From contig NC_134398.1 of the NCBI RefSeq assembly GCF_050003625.1, positions 26,133,211 to 26,197,210 of the forward strand: a stretch of 64,000 nt of DNA, read 5' to 3'. Below, piece by piece: positions 10,668-24,434 of this stretch (its first letter is position 1; every line of letters starts with the position of its first letter). A program made the position numbers and the translations under genes. Source of the DNA: Haematobia irritans. Taxonomy: Eukaryota; Arthropoda; Insecta; Diptera; Muscidae. The notes below the pieces were generated by a model, which worked only from the letters and a program-made list of their open reading frames with translations, was not told where the DNA came from and did no database searches.

Positions 10668-11130
10668 GATTCAGCGATTGGTCTTCCTCATTTTCCTCCT
10701 TGTTTTTATTCAAATCTAAAGGTTCAGCATCAGTAAGAACTCCATAAACACAGATGTCAGTATCAACTTGAACAAAATCCTCAAAAGTTAAATATCCACA
10801 GTTAGGTAGAAGTCCCCACCCAGGGTCCGTACTCGAAAATATTGATAGTTCTGATAACTATGGCTCATTATCTGTTTGTCTAAACCCGCACTTTTTGAAA
10901 CAGTTTTTAATAGTCTTAGGGTTGACATTTTTCCAGGTCTTATCGAGCATTGCTATATTCACTTTTTCATTCTTTTTATGCTATCCAGCACAAGAGAAAC
11001 AATTTCTCTGTGGTAGAGAGTTTTAAAGTACTGGATAATGCATTGGTCTAATGTCTGTATCTTTGATGTCGTGCTGGGTGGAAAAAATATGAATTTCACG
11101 TGATCTAACATAAGGGGCGTTCTTCCTTTT
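10668..11130 (-). pseudogene. pogo/Tigger-like transposase remnant (DDE_1 type)
   Basis: On the minus strand, conceptual segments match the end of a pogo/Tigger-type transposase. The most upstream reads VKFIFFPPSTTSKIQTLDQC then YHREIVSLVLD, the counterpart of the conserved PPNTTSLIQPLDQG block that holds the third catalytic acidic residue. Next, after a frame change, is DKTWKNVNPKTIKNCFKKCG, then GYLTFEDFVQVDTDICVYG and an acidic C-terminal tail. The region of the second aspartate is badly decayed (around 11110-11130). At least two frame changes and several stops are present. The N-terminal CENP-B-type domains are not seen. A dead 3' piece of an element. The domesticated Jerky/CENP-B-like genes share this fold, but the broken frame argues against a live gene. 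Confidence 0.75.
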
Positions 11131-11489
11131 TCATGTCATCGTTAACCGAGAAATCACTGACTTCAAGATAGAGAGAGTAAAATAACAGAAATTCAAATTA
11201 TAGAATATTGGTGAGAAAAATGTCATTCCTACAGCTTCAAATGATCAAAGTGTCAATTTTTTCGATTTATCAAGTTTTTTCAAGGGGCCGGTAAAACAGT
11301 TTAAATAATCAAGAGATTCAAATTAACAAGTGTCAAATTATCGAGAGTAGACTGTATATGTTTTTCTGATTTCGGCAAAATTCGCCAAACTACCCATGTT
11401 TTCCGTGTGCTTCTAAAACATATCTGTCGACCGAAAAATCATTAACAAACTTTTGAAAAGTTGCCTAAAAATTGCTTCAAATTTCCATA
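11131..11489. other. unassigned spacer
   Basis: No gene or repeat recognised. It may include more decayed pogo-like sequence. Confidence 0.35.
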
Positions 11490-13175
11490 TTTATACCCTG
11501 CGCCACACTGTGGAACAGGGTATTATAAGTTAGTGCATATGTTTGTAACACCCAGAAGGAGACGAGATAGACACATGGTGTCTTTGGAAATAATGCTCAG
11601 GGTGGGTCCCTGAGCCGATATAACCATGTCCGTCTGTCCGTCCGTCTGTCCGTCCGTCTGTCCGTCTGTCTGTGAACACATTTTTGTGATCAAACTCTAG
11701 GTCGCAATTTACGTCCAATCGCCTTCAAATTTGGCACATGTTCCTAATTTGGGACAGAATAGAACCCTATTGATTTTGGAAGAAATCGGTTCAAATTTAG
11801 ATATAGCTCCCATATATATCTTTCGCCCGATATGCACTAATATGGACCCAGCAGCCAGATTTTTTACCGATTTGCTTGAAATTTTGTACAAATATAACAC
11901 TTAGTAGTATAGTCAAGTGTGCAAAATTTGATGGAAATCGGTTCAAATTTAGATATAGCTCCCATATATATCTTTCGCCCGATATGGACTTATATGGCCC
12001 CAGAAGCCAGATTTGTGGCCGAATTTGGTTGAAATTTTGCACTAGGAGTACAATTAGTAGTATAGTCAAGTGTGCAAAATTTGATTGAAATCGGTTCAGA
12101 TTTAGATATAGCTCCCATATATATCTTTCGCCCGATTTGGACTAATATGGTCCTAAAAGCCAGAGTTTTGGCCCAATTTGGTTGAAATTTTGCAAAGGGA
12201 GTAGATTTAGCATTGTAGCTATGCGTACCAAATTTGGTTGAAATCGATTCAGATTTAGATATAGCTCCCATATATATTTCGCCCGATATGCACTTATATG
12301 GACCCAGAAGCCAGAGCTTTATCCCGATTAGCTAGCAATTTTGCACAAGGAGTACAATTGGTAGTATAGTCATGTGTGCCAAATTTGATTGAAATCTGTT
12401 CAGATTTAGATATAGCTCCCATATATATTTTTCGTCTGATTTGGACTTATATGGCCTCAAAAGCCAAAGTTTTGTCCTGACTTGCTTCAAATTTTGCACA
12501 AGGAGTACGTTTTATAGTATCGGTAATTGTACGAAATTCGGTTGAAATCGGTTCAGATTTAGATATAGCTCCCATATATATTTTTCGCCCGATTTACACT
12601 CATATGACCACAGAGCCCAATTTTTAACTCCGCTTTAGATGAAATTTTGCACAGAGAGTAGAATTAGTATTCTAGCTATGCGTGCCAAATTTGGTTGAAA
12701 TCGGTTCAGATTTTGATATAGCTTCCATATATATGTTATTCTGATTTCGACAAAAATGGTCAAAATACCAACATTTTCCTGGTTAAATCGCCACTGTTTA
12801 GTCGAAAAGTTGTAAAAATGACTCTAATTTTCCTAAACTTCTAATACATATATATCGAGCGATAAATCATAAATAAACTTTTGCGAAGTTTCCTTAAAAT
12901 TGCTTCAGATTTAAAAGTTTCCCATATTTCTTTATTAAAATTGTGTTCCACCCTAGTGCACTAGCCAACTTACATTTTGAGTCTATAGATTTTGTAAAAG
13001 TCTATCAAATTCTGTCCAAATCGAGTGATATTTAAATGTATGTATTTGGGACAAACCTTTATATATAGCAACCAACACATTTGACGGATGTGATATGGTA
13101 TCAAAAATTTAGATCTACAGAGTGGTGCAGGGTATAATATAGTCGGCCCCGCCCGACTTTAGACTTTCCTTATTT
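11490..13175 (+). mobile_element. family I minisatellite element, complete-looking copy
   Basis: Begins TTATACCCTGCGCCACACTG, with a CCGTCTGTCCGTC run at 11628-11670. It then has about six to seven tandem units of about 152 bp (GATATAGCTCC at 11800, 11952 and 12104). It ends with a GTCGGCCCCGCCCGAC hairpin at 13142-13157 followed by TTTAGACTTTCCTTATTTG. No protein is encoded; all open frames here follow the array period. Terminal hairpin plus central array suggests a Helitron/DINE-type non-autonomous element (inference). Confidence 0.75.
11628..11670 (+). repeat. CCGT/CTGT tetranucleotide-like repeat
   Basis: Short run of GTCC and GTCT repeats near the left end of family I. A shorter version occurs at the same place in the copy at 16041 and in the family A copies. 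Confidence 0.8.
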
Positions 13176-13189
13176 GTTTTTTACTAACA

Positions 13190-13378
13190 TTTTATTCCAC
13201 TACAGGACATTAGCCGACTTAAATTTTAAGTCTATATAAATATATGTATATAGGAACAAAAACCTTTATATATAGCACCCAACACATTTGACGGATTTGA
13301 TATGGCATTGAAAATGTGGATCTACAAATTAGTACAGAGTATAATATAGTCGGCCCCGCCCGACTTTAGACTTTCCTT
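13190..13378 (+). mobile_element. family I, extra copy of the hairpin end
   Basis: A second, diverged copy of the last 190 bp of family I, with the same GTCGGCCCCGCCCGAC hairpin and TTTAGACTTTCCTT, directly after the full copy. A tandem duplication of the terminus or a nested truncated element. Confidence 0.75.
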
Positions 13379-13383
13379 GCTAT

Positions 13384-13980
<597 letters not shown>

Positions 13981-14935
13981 CGTCAAGCTATGTCCATGTT
14001 ATGTATGCGGGTAACCATAGATTTTCTAAAGGTGTGGGGACTTAACTTTGCCCAAGTGTCAAAATAAAGCTGCTTTTATGCGGTTAAATTGCAACCACAT
14101 TAAGTCGACAAATATCCCAAAGCCACAACCCTCCCTCCCTCACCCTTCTCAAAAATAATGTTTTGTTCCTTTGCCATCGAAAAAAGGTGTTGACTATTTT
14201 AAGGTTTTATGAGACAAGCGGTAAAAATTCCAGACAGACATCATAGCACGCGTCTCCGACTGTCATAAATAGTGAAAAACATTAGGGTTTTGAAAATCTT
14301 GAAACTAAATTGAAATTGAAACTGAAAACCTGAAACAAAAAATTAACACCAACGAGAACAATGACATAAAGCACAAAAAAAGTCGATAAAATAACACGTT
14401 AGGTAGACGACAGATATATTACTTCTACAAGTTTAAGCTTTTTTTTAGTTATAATTACATTTTAAAGTTTATTACTTAAACCTTTAGTTTCAATCGGGAT
14501 ATGGTAGAATTTCTTACCGCAAATAAGAGTAGTGTTAATTAATTTCTCTTATTTAAACGATTATATTTAGCTACTGTATTTTGTGACCTTATATATTACA
14601 CTGTTCGTTACAGTAGCAAAAATTTTTTAATTGTAGAAAATTTGGAAAATTTTATTTCACCACAAATGTATAGGGATAATTTTGGAGACTGAAATACACA
14701 ACAATATTAACGAAAATTTATCAAACAATTTTTCGAAGTTCTTTTTAAGTCATTACTTTTAATATCCATCGACAAATGCCCTTCTATAGATGGACTTAAT
14801 TTTCACTTCACAAAGAGTTATTTTTGGGTGATATATATAAATACGTAAAATCTTGCGCAGTTTTCGGAATAAATTTACATATATTTTTGCAATTTTATTG
14901 TGACGACAATAAAATACTGGAAATTTCAAAAAGTA
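13981..14935. other. unassigned, partly repeat-poor sequence
   Basis: No open frame of note. The GC content is slightly higher at 14000-14260, with CCCTCCCTCCCTCACCC at 14130-14146. No gene or known repeat recognised. Confidence 0.4.
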
Positions 14936-15935
14936 CAAGTATATACGGCCGTTAGTTCGGCCAGGCCGAATCTGATGTACCCTCCACCATAGATTGCATA
15001 GAAACTTCTACTCAAGACGGTCGTACACAATTGAATTACTTGGGTTACGGCCGATGGCAAGGCATCTTAAAACTTCTTAACATCATCTTCTAAATTGTAA
15101 GTTAGTCCATGCGGGATATTTATTAGGCAAAAGAAAGATCGATTACATGCGTATATATTCCGTTCTTGACCGGTATATATAGGAAAGAAAATATATATTT
15201 TTTTATTTTCTTTAGAAATTAAATTTTGACAAAATTTTCTATGGCAATAAAATTTTCGTAGATTATTTTTGGCTCGAGTGGCAATCGTAATTTTTCTGTG
15301 ATTGGGGATCAGTTTATCTGGGGGCTATATATAACTATAGATAGACCAATTTTGGCATGGTTGTTATCGGTCATATACCAGCGCAATGTACCAAATTTCA
15401 ACCGGATCAGATGAATTTTGCTCCTTCAAGAGGCTCCGGAGGTCAAATCTGGGGATCGCTTTATAAGGGGGCTATATATAATTATAGACCGATATAGACC
15501 AATTTTCGCATGGTCATTAGATACCATATACTAACATCACGTACCAAATTTCAACCGGATCGGATGAATTTTGCTCCTCCAAGAAATTTGCTCCTCCAAG
15601 AGGCTACGGAGGTAAAATCTGGCGATCGGTTTATATGGGGGCTATATATAATTATGGACCGATATGGACCAATTTTTGCATGGTCATTAGATACCATATA
15701 CTAACACCAAGTACCAACAACTACTTATGCCAAGTTTCAAGTGGATAGCTTGTTTCGTTCGGAAGATAGCATGATTTCAACAGAAGGACGGACGGACATG
15801 CTCAGATCGACTCAGAATTTCACCACGACCCAGAATATATACATACTTTATGGGGTCTTAGAGTAATATTTCGATGTGTTACAAACGGAATGACAAAGTT
15901 AATATACACCCATCTTATGGTGGAGGGTATAAAAA
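14936..15935 (-). mobile_element. family A minisatellite element, both ends present
   Basis: Left end CAAGTATATACGGCCG followed by the hairpin TTCGGCC-A-GGCCGAA and CCCTCCACCATAG. Right end TATGGTGGAGGGTATAAAAA. Between them lie a remnant of the hAT-like element (GAGTGGCAATCG at 15277-15288) and about three array units. The right end contains the conserved GTAACACATCGAAATAT block in reverse. Confidence 0.85.
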
Positions 15936-16040
15936 GTATACCGATCCATTTTTTGGCAAACATAGAATTTTCCAGTAATTGAAAATGTCTTTATTTAGAG
16001 AGAAAACAAAGACAAACAAGTTAAAAATAATTTTATTTTT

Positions 16041-17095
16041 TTATACCCTCCACCACTACTGTGGTACAGGGTATAATAAGTTTGTGCATTTGTATGTAAC
16101 GCCAAGAAGGAAAAGTCTGAGAACCATCGTTTAGTATACCGATCGGCTTAGAATTCAATTCTGAGTCGATTTAGCGATGTCTGTCTGTCTGTTGGTGTAT
16201 TTTTATGTGCAAATTACAGCTCGCATTCTTAGTCCGATTGTCCTAAAATTTAGTATTGGGTCCTATTTCGGCTCAAAGACGATCCCTATTGATTTTGGAA
16301 AAAATCGGTTCAGATTTAGATATAGCTGTCATATATATTTTTCACCGATCTGGTCATAATTGGCGTGTATATCAACCGATCTTCCTCAAATTCCGTACAT
16401 CCGAATATTTTATGAGTCTCGAAAAACTTGCAAAATATCAGCCAAATCGGTTCAGATTTAGATATAGCTCCCCTATATAGCTTTCGCCCGATTTACACTC
16501 ATTTGCCCACAGAGGCCAATTTTTTGCACCGATTTAGTTGAAATTTTGCATAGGGAGGAGAATTAGCATTGTAACTACGCGTGCGAGATTTGGTTGAAAT
16601 CGGTTCAGATTTGGATATAGCTCCCATATATAGCTTTCGCCCGATTTACACTCATATGACCACAGAGGCCAATTTTTAACTCCGATTTAGTTGAAATTTT
16701 GCACAGGGAGTAGAATTAGCATTGTAGCTATGCGTGCCAAATTTGGTTGACATCGGTTCAGATTTAGATATAGCTCCCATATATATGTTTTTCTGATTTC
16801 GACAAAAATGGTCAAAATACCAACATTTTCCTTGTTAAATCGCCACTGCTTAGTCCAAAAGTTGTAAAAATGACTCTAATTTTCCTAAACATCTAATACA
16901 TATATATCGAGCGTTAAATCTTAAAAAAACTTTTGCGAAGTTTCCTTAAAATTGCTTCAGATTTAAATGTTTTTTTACTAAAATAGTGTTCCTCCCTAGT
17001 ACATTAGCCAACTTAAATTTTGAGTCTATAGATTTTGTAAAAGTCTATCAAATTCTGTCCAAATCGAGTGATATTTAAATGTATGTATTCTGTGT
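16041..17095 (+). mobile_element. family I minisatellite element, truncated at right
   Basis: Left end TTATACCCTCCACC..TGTGGTACAGGGTATAATAAG, then GTCTGTCTGTCTG and about three to four array units of the GATATAGCTCCC type. The hairpin end is missing; the match stops at about 17095. Confidence 0.75.
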
Positions 17096-18743
17096 CCTAT
17101 TAAAGATTTAAACTGAGAAGAAAACAGTGCTTGATATAAACGATGGATAAAATTATTTTTGGTAAAAAAATGTAATTTTTTTTTTGGTAATAAAAGTTTG
17201 AAATTTTCGATACACTGTTTCCAAACTTTTTTTCTTTGGGTGCAAGATAAATACAGCAGATGTTTAAAAAGATGACTTCCGACCCATGGCATACCCATTT
17301 AAAATTCATTGCTTCTAAACAATTTTTTTCGGATCCAAAACGAAATTTTTAATTGCTTTTTTGGCTATATTACTGGATAGAATGATGGGGAATTATTCTA
17401 ACGTACATAACTTAGATAGTTTCTAACGTTCAAATTGCAAATATTTTATAGAAAGAACAGCAACTATTTAATATTTAAAAAAATGCAATAGTTGTAGTAA
17501 TATTAATCATATTAGTGTAAATTGACTTCATACAATTTGTCAATTTTTTGACACTTGCCTGCTAATAATATTTATTTAATGTCATGTATTACTTTATTAT
17601 CTGTCTCTTAACTTTCAATTTTATTACACTCCACCCGTGTAGAAAATATATACGACCTTTAATCATTATCAATACAATGGATTTCTCTGTTATGCCTTCA
17701 TTCATGAAAACCCTTCAATGGAAAACAAAAGACTTAAGCAAAAAACTTGCTACGATATTAATCTCATTTGATATATTTGCAAAGCTATGGATATGCTTGA
17801 ATTGGCCACGATGGAAATCATGACTTGCTACGTTAACATTGTGGAAAAAGTGGGAAATCACTTGAATTATATGTATAACAATAGATGGTTTTTTTCACTT
17901 GTTTTTTGTCGTAAAAAAAGTGGTCATCACATTGAAGAAAAAAATAGAAAAACGAGATCTGTCAATCACAAACAAACAATTGATCAATGTAAAATGTATC
18001 AGAAAAGAGAAAGTTCACAAATAATGTAATGGAAAATTAGCAGCAATATTTTATTAATTTATAAAAATATTAAAAAAAAAATATGTGTAAATAAAATATT
18101 TACAAATTGTTCCCAAACATAAACAATTGTGCTCTAACTTTTAAGTTTAGGATTCCATTATAGATTAGTAGCCTCTCTACTATTGCACTACAATTTGGGT
18201 GTAGAGACAATTAGGGAAGTAGTACATGAAAAATTGTTTTATTTGATTTTCTATTACTTAAAAAAAATTTAAATTTTATATATTCATATTTTTTGAATTC
18301 TGCAATTAATCGACTTTAAACTTGGTTAAAATTTAAATTTAAAAAAAAGTATCCCACAAAATATGAACTAAACATTTGCATTAATTTGCATTAATATTTT
18401 TATTATTTCCCTATCTTTCAATTTGGACTTTATTTAAAATAAATTTGGAACTATGAAAGGAGAGTTTTGACAAGCGTATTCCCCAAACTATGAATTAAAC
18501 ACTTGCGAAATAAACATACATTTCATTTTCTCTAAATGTGGAAAAAATTATAACGTCTACCGTTTCATTAATACATTGCCCTTCAACCTGTGAATAAAAT
18601 ATTCATTTTTAATACATATTATGCGTTTCCATATACATATAATGCTACAGTAAATGCCATAAAACAAAAGGAAAGATTTAATTAAAGTAACACCATATAA
18701 AACGAAAATGTTGGTAGTCACATTGTTATGATAAAACAGAAGC
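17096..18743. other. AT-rich, mostly repeat-poor sequence
   Basis: No supported gene. Open frames at 17026-17309, 17584-18029 and 18557-18778 show no family resemblance. The stretch contains one copy of the CTTAAGTCTTTTG motif on the minus strand (17722-17738). A GGCATACCC..AAATTCATTGCTTCT stretch near 17285-17325 faintly resembles family C. Confidence 0.4.
17722..17738 (-). promoter_or_regulatory. recurrent CTTAAGTCTTTTG motif
   Basis: Minus-strand CTTAAGTCTTTTGTTTT. One of eight copies in the window; see the findings. Function unknown. Confidence 0.5.
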
Positions 18744-19783
18744 ATAAAATTAACTTTGTCATCCCGTTTGTAACACATCGAAATATTGCTCTAAGACCCC
18801 TTAAGTATATATATATATATATATATATATTCTGGGTCGTGGTGAAATTCTGAGTCGATCTAAGCATGTTCGTCCGTCGGTCTGTTGAAATCACGATAAC
18901 TTCCGAACAAAAGAAGCTACCGACTTGAAATTCGACACAAGTAGTTGTTATTGACATCGGTCGGATGGTATTGCAAATGGACCACTTTTACGTATAGCCC
19001 CCGTATAAACCGACGCTCAGATTTGGCTTGCGACGCCTCTTGGAGGAGCAAAATTCATCCGATCCAGAGAAATTTGATACATGGTGTTAGTATATGGTCT
19101 TTAACAAACATGCAAACATTGGTCCACATCGGTCCATAATTATATATAGCCCCCAATATAAACCGTTCACCAAATTTTGCTTGCGGAGCCTCTAACAGAA
19201 GCAAATTGCATCCGACCCGGCTGAAATTTGGTACATGGTGTTAGTATATGGTCTTTAAAAAACATTCAAAAATTGGTCCACATCGGTCCATAATTATATA
19301 TAGCCCCCTTATAAACCGATCCCCTGATTTGACCTCCCGAGCCTCATGGTACACTGCGCTAGTATATGGCCGCTAACAACCATGCCAAAATTGGTCCATA
19401 TAGGTCTATCGTTATATATAGCCGATCCCCAAAAATAATCTACCAAAATTTTATTTCTATAGAAATTTTTGTCAAAATTTTATTACTATAGAAAATTTTG
19501 TCAAGATTTTATTTCTATAGAAATTTTTGTCAAAATTTTATTTCTATAGAAAATTTTGTCAAAATTTTATTACTATAGAAAATTTTTTCAAAATTTTATT
19601 ACTATACAAAATTTTGTGAAGATTTTATTTCTATAGAAAATTTTGTCAAGATTTTATTTCTATAGAAAATTTTGTCAAAATTTTATTTCTATAGAAAATT
19701 TTGTCAAAATTTTATTACTATACACAATTTTGTCAAGATTTTATTTCTATAGAAATTTTTGTCAAAATTTTATTTCTATAGCT
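18744..19783 (+). mobile_element. family A element, partial, with inverted 29 bp block
   Basis: Starts inside the family right-end block (TAACTTTGTCATCCCG), lacking the terminal ACCCTCCACC. It contains a short TA run (18805-18831), GTCCGTCGGTCTG, and about three array units to about 19440. The 29 bp minisatellite follows in reverse orientation to 19783. The hairpin terminus is missing. Confidence 0.75.
19443..19783 (-). repeat. 29 bp minisatellite block, inverted
   Basis: About twelve units reading TTTTATTTCTATAGAAA.. in this orientation. They are more homogeneous than the blocks at 3.3 and 6.1 kb. Confidence 0.85.
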
Positions 19784-19892
19784 CAAAGGCCATGTTTTGA
19801 AAATAATTAAATTTTATAATTAATTAATTATAGCTCACAGGTCATGTTTTGAAAATAACCAAATTTTATAATTAATTAATTATTAAGGAGCA
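19784..19892 (+). repeat. two-copy tandem duplication of about 55 bp
   Basis: GCTCAAAGGCCATGTTTTG and GCTCACAGGTCATGTTTTG start two adjacent copies, each running through AAATTTTATAATTAATTAAT. Confidence 0.8.
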
Positions 19893-20984
19893 CTTAATTC
19901 TTCAAAAAAAAAAAAATTCTTTTATATAAATTTGGCATACTCTCACATGGTTTCATATAAAAGTGTGTCAAATTTTATTTAAATCGGCTCTAATTTAATT
20001 CCCATAATTTTTTTGTCGTTTTAGAGCTATATATGTTACAATAATTACATAAATGTGGAAATATTTGATCTCCCGAAACTTGTTTATACAAATATATTTA
20101 ATATAACAAGTCATATGAAATTAGTTCAACATTAGAAAGAAAATTGTCTATCGAAAAATTAAATAAAGCTCATAAACAAAACTTGAATGATTTATACTTT
20201 GCCATTTGAAGAATACAACAAAATTCAATTAAGATTTAATCTAGTTTATTTTTTGCCAATTTCGTTGAATCTGATCATAAAGAAGTTTTATGAAAACATT
20301 TGGTTTGTTTTTCCTTTCCTCTCTACATGTCACACTTATGTAGAGCAAACATTTTTAGTTTGTGCCTTAAGTCTTTTGTTTTAATTAGTTTTCCATATTG
20401 ATTTCTAAATGGCAAACACATTTAAATGCATTTTTATTTCGACCAAATAAATTTGATTATGAATTTGATTAAAAAAAAAAAAAAACATTGCAAAAATTCA
20501 AAAACTCGTATTTAATTAACGGTACTTAAACAAACCAACATCCCATTTTATATGGCGACAAAATTCAGCTGTTATGGTGTCTATAACCTTTTTTGCCGAT
20601 ATTATCAATCCAATCAACACCCAACTGTGATTATACAATATATAATAGATTAATGATAGATTTTATATTGTCGTTAGTCGATTTATCATGGAAACATCGT
20701 TTTTTGTGTTTTGGCAGAATTTTAATGAAATTTTATTTTGGATAAAACTAATTTAAATTCTAGTTTATTATTGCAAGCGTTTTATCTAATTTGATATTAA
20801 TCTGTCATAAAGCCAAAAAATACGACATAATGTTTTTACGAAATAGCGTTAGAATGAGAAATAACCGTAAATTCACTGGGTCTTTTTATGCATAAGAGAG
20901 TAGTATGATAGAGATAAAAAGCTCTCGCCTACTTCCATGAAGAAAATTACATTTCAAAACTTTCTATAATATAACAAATATATA
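19893..20984. other. AT-rich, repeat-poor sequence
   Basis: No supported gene. Contains a CTTAAGTCTTTTG motif at 20366-20382 and a poly-A at 20470-20485. Confidence 0.4.
20366..20382 (+). promoter_or_regulatory. recurrent CTTAAGTCTTTTG motif
   Basis: Plus-strand CTTAAGTCTTTTGTTTT, preceded by AGTTTGTGC as in the copy at 37990. Function unknown. Confidence 0.5.
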
Positions 20985-22656
20985 CGGCCGAAAGTTTGGC
21001 AAGGCCGAATCTTATGTGCCCTCCACCATTGCGTAGAAACTTATACTAATGACGGTCATCCTCAATTAAATTACTTGGGTTGCGGCCGATGGCAAGTCAT
21101 CTTAAAACTTCTTAACATCATCTTCTAAATTGTAAGTTAGTCCATGCGGGATATATGGTAGACAACAGAAAGGTCGATTAATTAAACACGTTTATATTCA
21201 GTTCTTGACAGGTATATATAGGGAAGAAATAATTACGAGCCGATATGAACTTTTGTGCGGTAATTACAGAGCCAGAATTGAAATATGGGAGTCGATATAT
21301 AATTATGAACTCGAGTCTACCAAAAATGGCAGCTTTTTACTGTTCGGTAGATTGGTAGAATTCTTGATGTTTTGGAAGATTTTGCAAAATATTCCACTCC
21401 AACTATGAAATGCTTCATAACATTTTGACAAAATTTTCTACAGAAATAAAATTCTGACAAAATTTTCTATAGAAATAAAATTATGAAAAAATTTTTTATA
21501 GAAATAAATTTTTGATAAAATTTTGTATTAAAATTATATTTTGACAAAATTTCCTAAAATGTTAACAAAATGTTTTATTGAAATAAAATTTTGACAAAAT
21601 TTTCTTTAGAAATAAAAAATTTTGACAAAATTTTCTTTAGAAATTTAAAATTTTGACAAAATTTTCTATAGCAATAAAATTTTAGTAGAGGCTCCAGAGG
21701 TCAAATCTGGGGATCGGTTTATGTGGGGGCTATATGTAGTTATGAACCAATGTGGCCCAATTTTTGCATGGTTATTAGAACAATATACCAACACCACGTA
21801 CCAAATTTCAGCCGGATCGGGTGAAATTTGCTTCTCTTTGAGGCTCCGCAAGCCAAATCTGGGGATCGGTTTATATGGGGGCTATATATAATTATGCACC
21901 GATGTGGACCAATTTTTGCATGATTGTTAGAAACCATGGTGGTGTTGGTATGCCACGTACTAAGTTTCAACCGGATCGAGTGAAATTTGCTTCTCCAAGA
22001 GGAAATTTAAAATTTTGACAAAATTTTCTATAGCAATAATATTTTAGTAGAGGCTCCAGAGGTCAAATCTGGGGATCGGTTTATATGGAGGCTCTATATA
22101 TAATTATGGACCGATGTGGACCAATTTTTGCATGGTTATTAGAGACATCAACACCACGTACCAATTTCGGCCGGATCGGGTGAAATTTGCTTCTCTTTGA
22201 GGCTCCGCAAGCCAAATCTGGGGATGAGGTTTATATGGGGGCTATATATAATTATGGACCGATGTGGATTAATTTTTGCATGGTTATAAGAAACCATTTA
22301 CCAAATTTCACCCAGATCAAATGAAATATGCTTCTCTTAAAGGCTCCGCAAGCCTAATTTGGGGGTCCATTTATATGGGGGCTACACGTAAAAGTGAACC
22401 GATATGGCCCATTTCCAATACCATCCGACCTACATCGATAACAAGTACTTGTGCCAAGTTTCAAGTCGATAGCTTGTTTCGTTCGTAAGTTAGCGTGATT
22501 TCAACAAACGGATGGACGGACATGCTTAGATCGACTCAGAATTTCACCACGAATCAGAAAATATATACTTTATGGGGTCTTAGAGCACTACTTCTTTGTG
22601 CTACAAATGGAATGACAAAGTTAATATACCCCCATCCTATGGTGGAGGGTATAAAA
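20985..22656 (-). mobile_element. family A minisatellite element, both ends, internally expanded
   Basis: Left end CAAATATATACGGCCG with a degenerate hairpin and CCCTCCACCATTG. Right end ATGGTGGAGGGTATAAAAAT. At 21310-21690 it holds a fragment of the hAT-like element: the AGATTGGTAGAATTCTTGAT block plus about nine 29 bp units. The segment 21680-21890 and the segment 22040-22240 repeat each other, including the short piece of 29 bp unit, so the array grew by duplication of a composite block. Confidence 0.85.
21418..21690 (+). repeat. 29 bp minisatellite block inside family A
   Basis: About nine diverged units of the TTTTGACAAAATTTTCTATA type. Confidence 0.8.
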
Positions 22657-22839
22657 ATGTAAATATGTATGGCGTGGGCATATGGAAAAACAACCTTAAG
22701 TTAGACCCTAGTATCAGTGAAAAAATTTTGATAATGGGTCAATCAAAACAATTTGAAAGAACTCTTTGGAAAAAAATTGCACAAGTTTTTCATTCCTCTT
22801 TTAATTATCCACAGATATATTTCACCAAAATATTTCCAA

Positions 22840-23965
22840 TTAAAAAGTTGATTGAAGTTAAAATATTTTTCAATTAATAAATTAATTGATACAAATAAAT
22901 TTTTAATCAAGATAGATTCATTAAATTAATTAAAACCATGATTGAAAATTTTTACATTTTTAATTAAAAAATAAATTGATACAATTAACATTTTAATCAA
23001 ACTCGAAAGACTAAGTCACTTAAAAAAGTGATGGATTTGTTTTTTTTAATTTTTTAATTTATTAATTTTTAAATTTTTTAATTTTTTAATTTTTAAATAA
23101 AAATTTATTTCAAACAATCAATTTTTTAATCAAACTAAAAATACAAAGTCAGATAACAGGGAAAAAAATTTCACGGAAAATTTTCCAATTAACTGAGTTT
23201 TAAAAAATATTCGATACAATTAACATTTTAATCAAACTCGAAAGACTAAGTCACTTAAAAAAGTGATGGATTTGTTTTTTAATTTTTAAATAAAAATTTA
23301 TTTCAAACAATCAATTTTTTAATCAAACTAAAAATACAAAGTCAGATAACAGGGAAAAAAATTTCACGGAAAATTTTCCAAATAACTGAGTTTTAAAAAA
23401 TATTCGATTAAAAATATAATTGATTTAAAAAATTTTTTTAATTGAAACAAAAATCAATCACAAATATTAATAGTATCAATTAATTATTTAATTCGACCAA
23501 TTAATTATTAGATTGATATTATCATTTGTGTGCACACAAAAAAAATCTGATTCATCACGAAATTAATAAATTAATTAATTTAATTAATTAATTAAAATAT
23601 TAATTGAAAGTTAACTAAAAACTTAACTGATCAAATTAAAAAGTTAATTGATACTACTAATTTTTGTGATTGATTTTTTTTCAATTAAAAAATTGTTGAA
23701 TCAATTAAATTTTTAATTGAATATTATTTAAAACTCAACTAAAACTTTAATTGGTTTTTTTTTTTGTGTGATTGAAAACATTTCAATTAAAAAATTAATT
23801 GAAATTTTCAAATCAATTAATTTTTTAATCAAATATTTTTTTATGTCCAGTTAAAACTATGATTGATAAAATCATTTTCGTGATTGAGGCATTTCAATTA
23901 AAAAATTAATTGGATCAATTATTTCCATGATTGGATCAGTAAAAAATGTTTTGTGTGTACAACAA
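22840..23965. repeat. cluster of family D MITE sequence with internal tandem duplication
   Basis: Dense in TTAATTGAT-type blocks typical of family D, with terminal-like TTTTGTGTG at 23761-23770 and 23950-23957, and CACACAAAAAAAATC near 23533. A unit of about 200-230 bp (TCAAACTCGAAAGACTAAGT through AACTGAGTTTTAAAAAATAT) occurs twice in tandem, at about 22978-23211 and 23212-23408. Boundaries of individual elements are unclear. Confidence 0.65.
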
Positions 23966-24417
23966 TTCATAAATTTATAACTAAGTAAAATATTATTTAA
24001 TGTTTTTTTGTTTTATTTTGTATTTCTGATTATTGTTTATGTTGATTTGCCACTTTAATCTGCAGTATGATATCTTATCTCTACACAATTGTTGGGCAAA
24101 CATTTTTATTTGAAAATAAACAAGCAATGTTCATTGTTTTAAAGGCCATTCGCAATGATCAATTATTTGCAATTATTCGTTCAAAAGTGTTTTTCCTATT
24201 CATGCAAAATAAATACAAATTATGTATTTCTATTTGTTTCTACTATTCGCATTTGTGTTTTTATTGGTCAAATAAAGTAATTGTAGTTTTTTTCAAAGGT
24301 CAAGTTTAACAAATTATTCAAAATGTTTCTTAAATATGAAAGTGGTAATAGCCATATAAAATGCATATGTTTTGTTAGGAAATTATTGATGGACCAATGG
24401 TTTGATGAGGTTTCTGT

Positions 24418-24434
24418 CTTAAGTCTTTTGTTTT
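24418..24434 (+). promoter_or_regulatory. recurrent CTTAAGTCTTTTG motif
   Basis: Plus-strand CTTAAGTCTTTTGTTTT, preceded by TTTCTGT. Function unknown. Confidence 0.5.
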
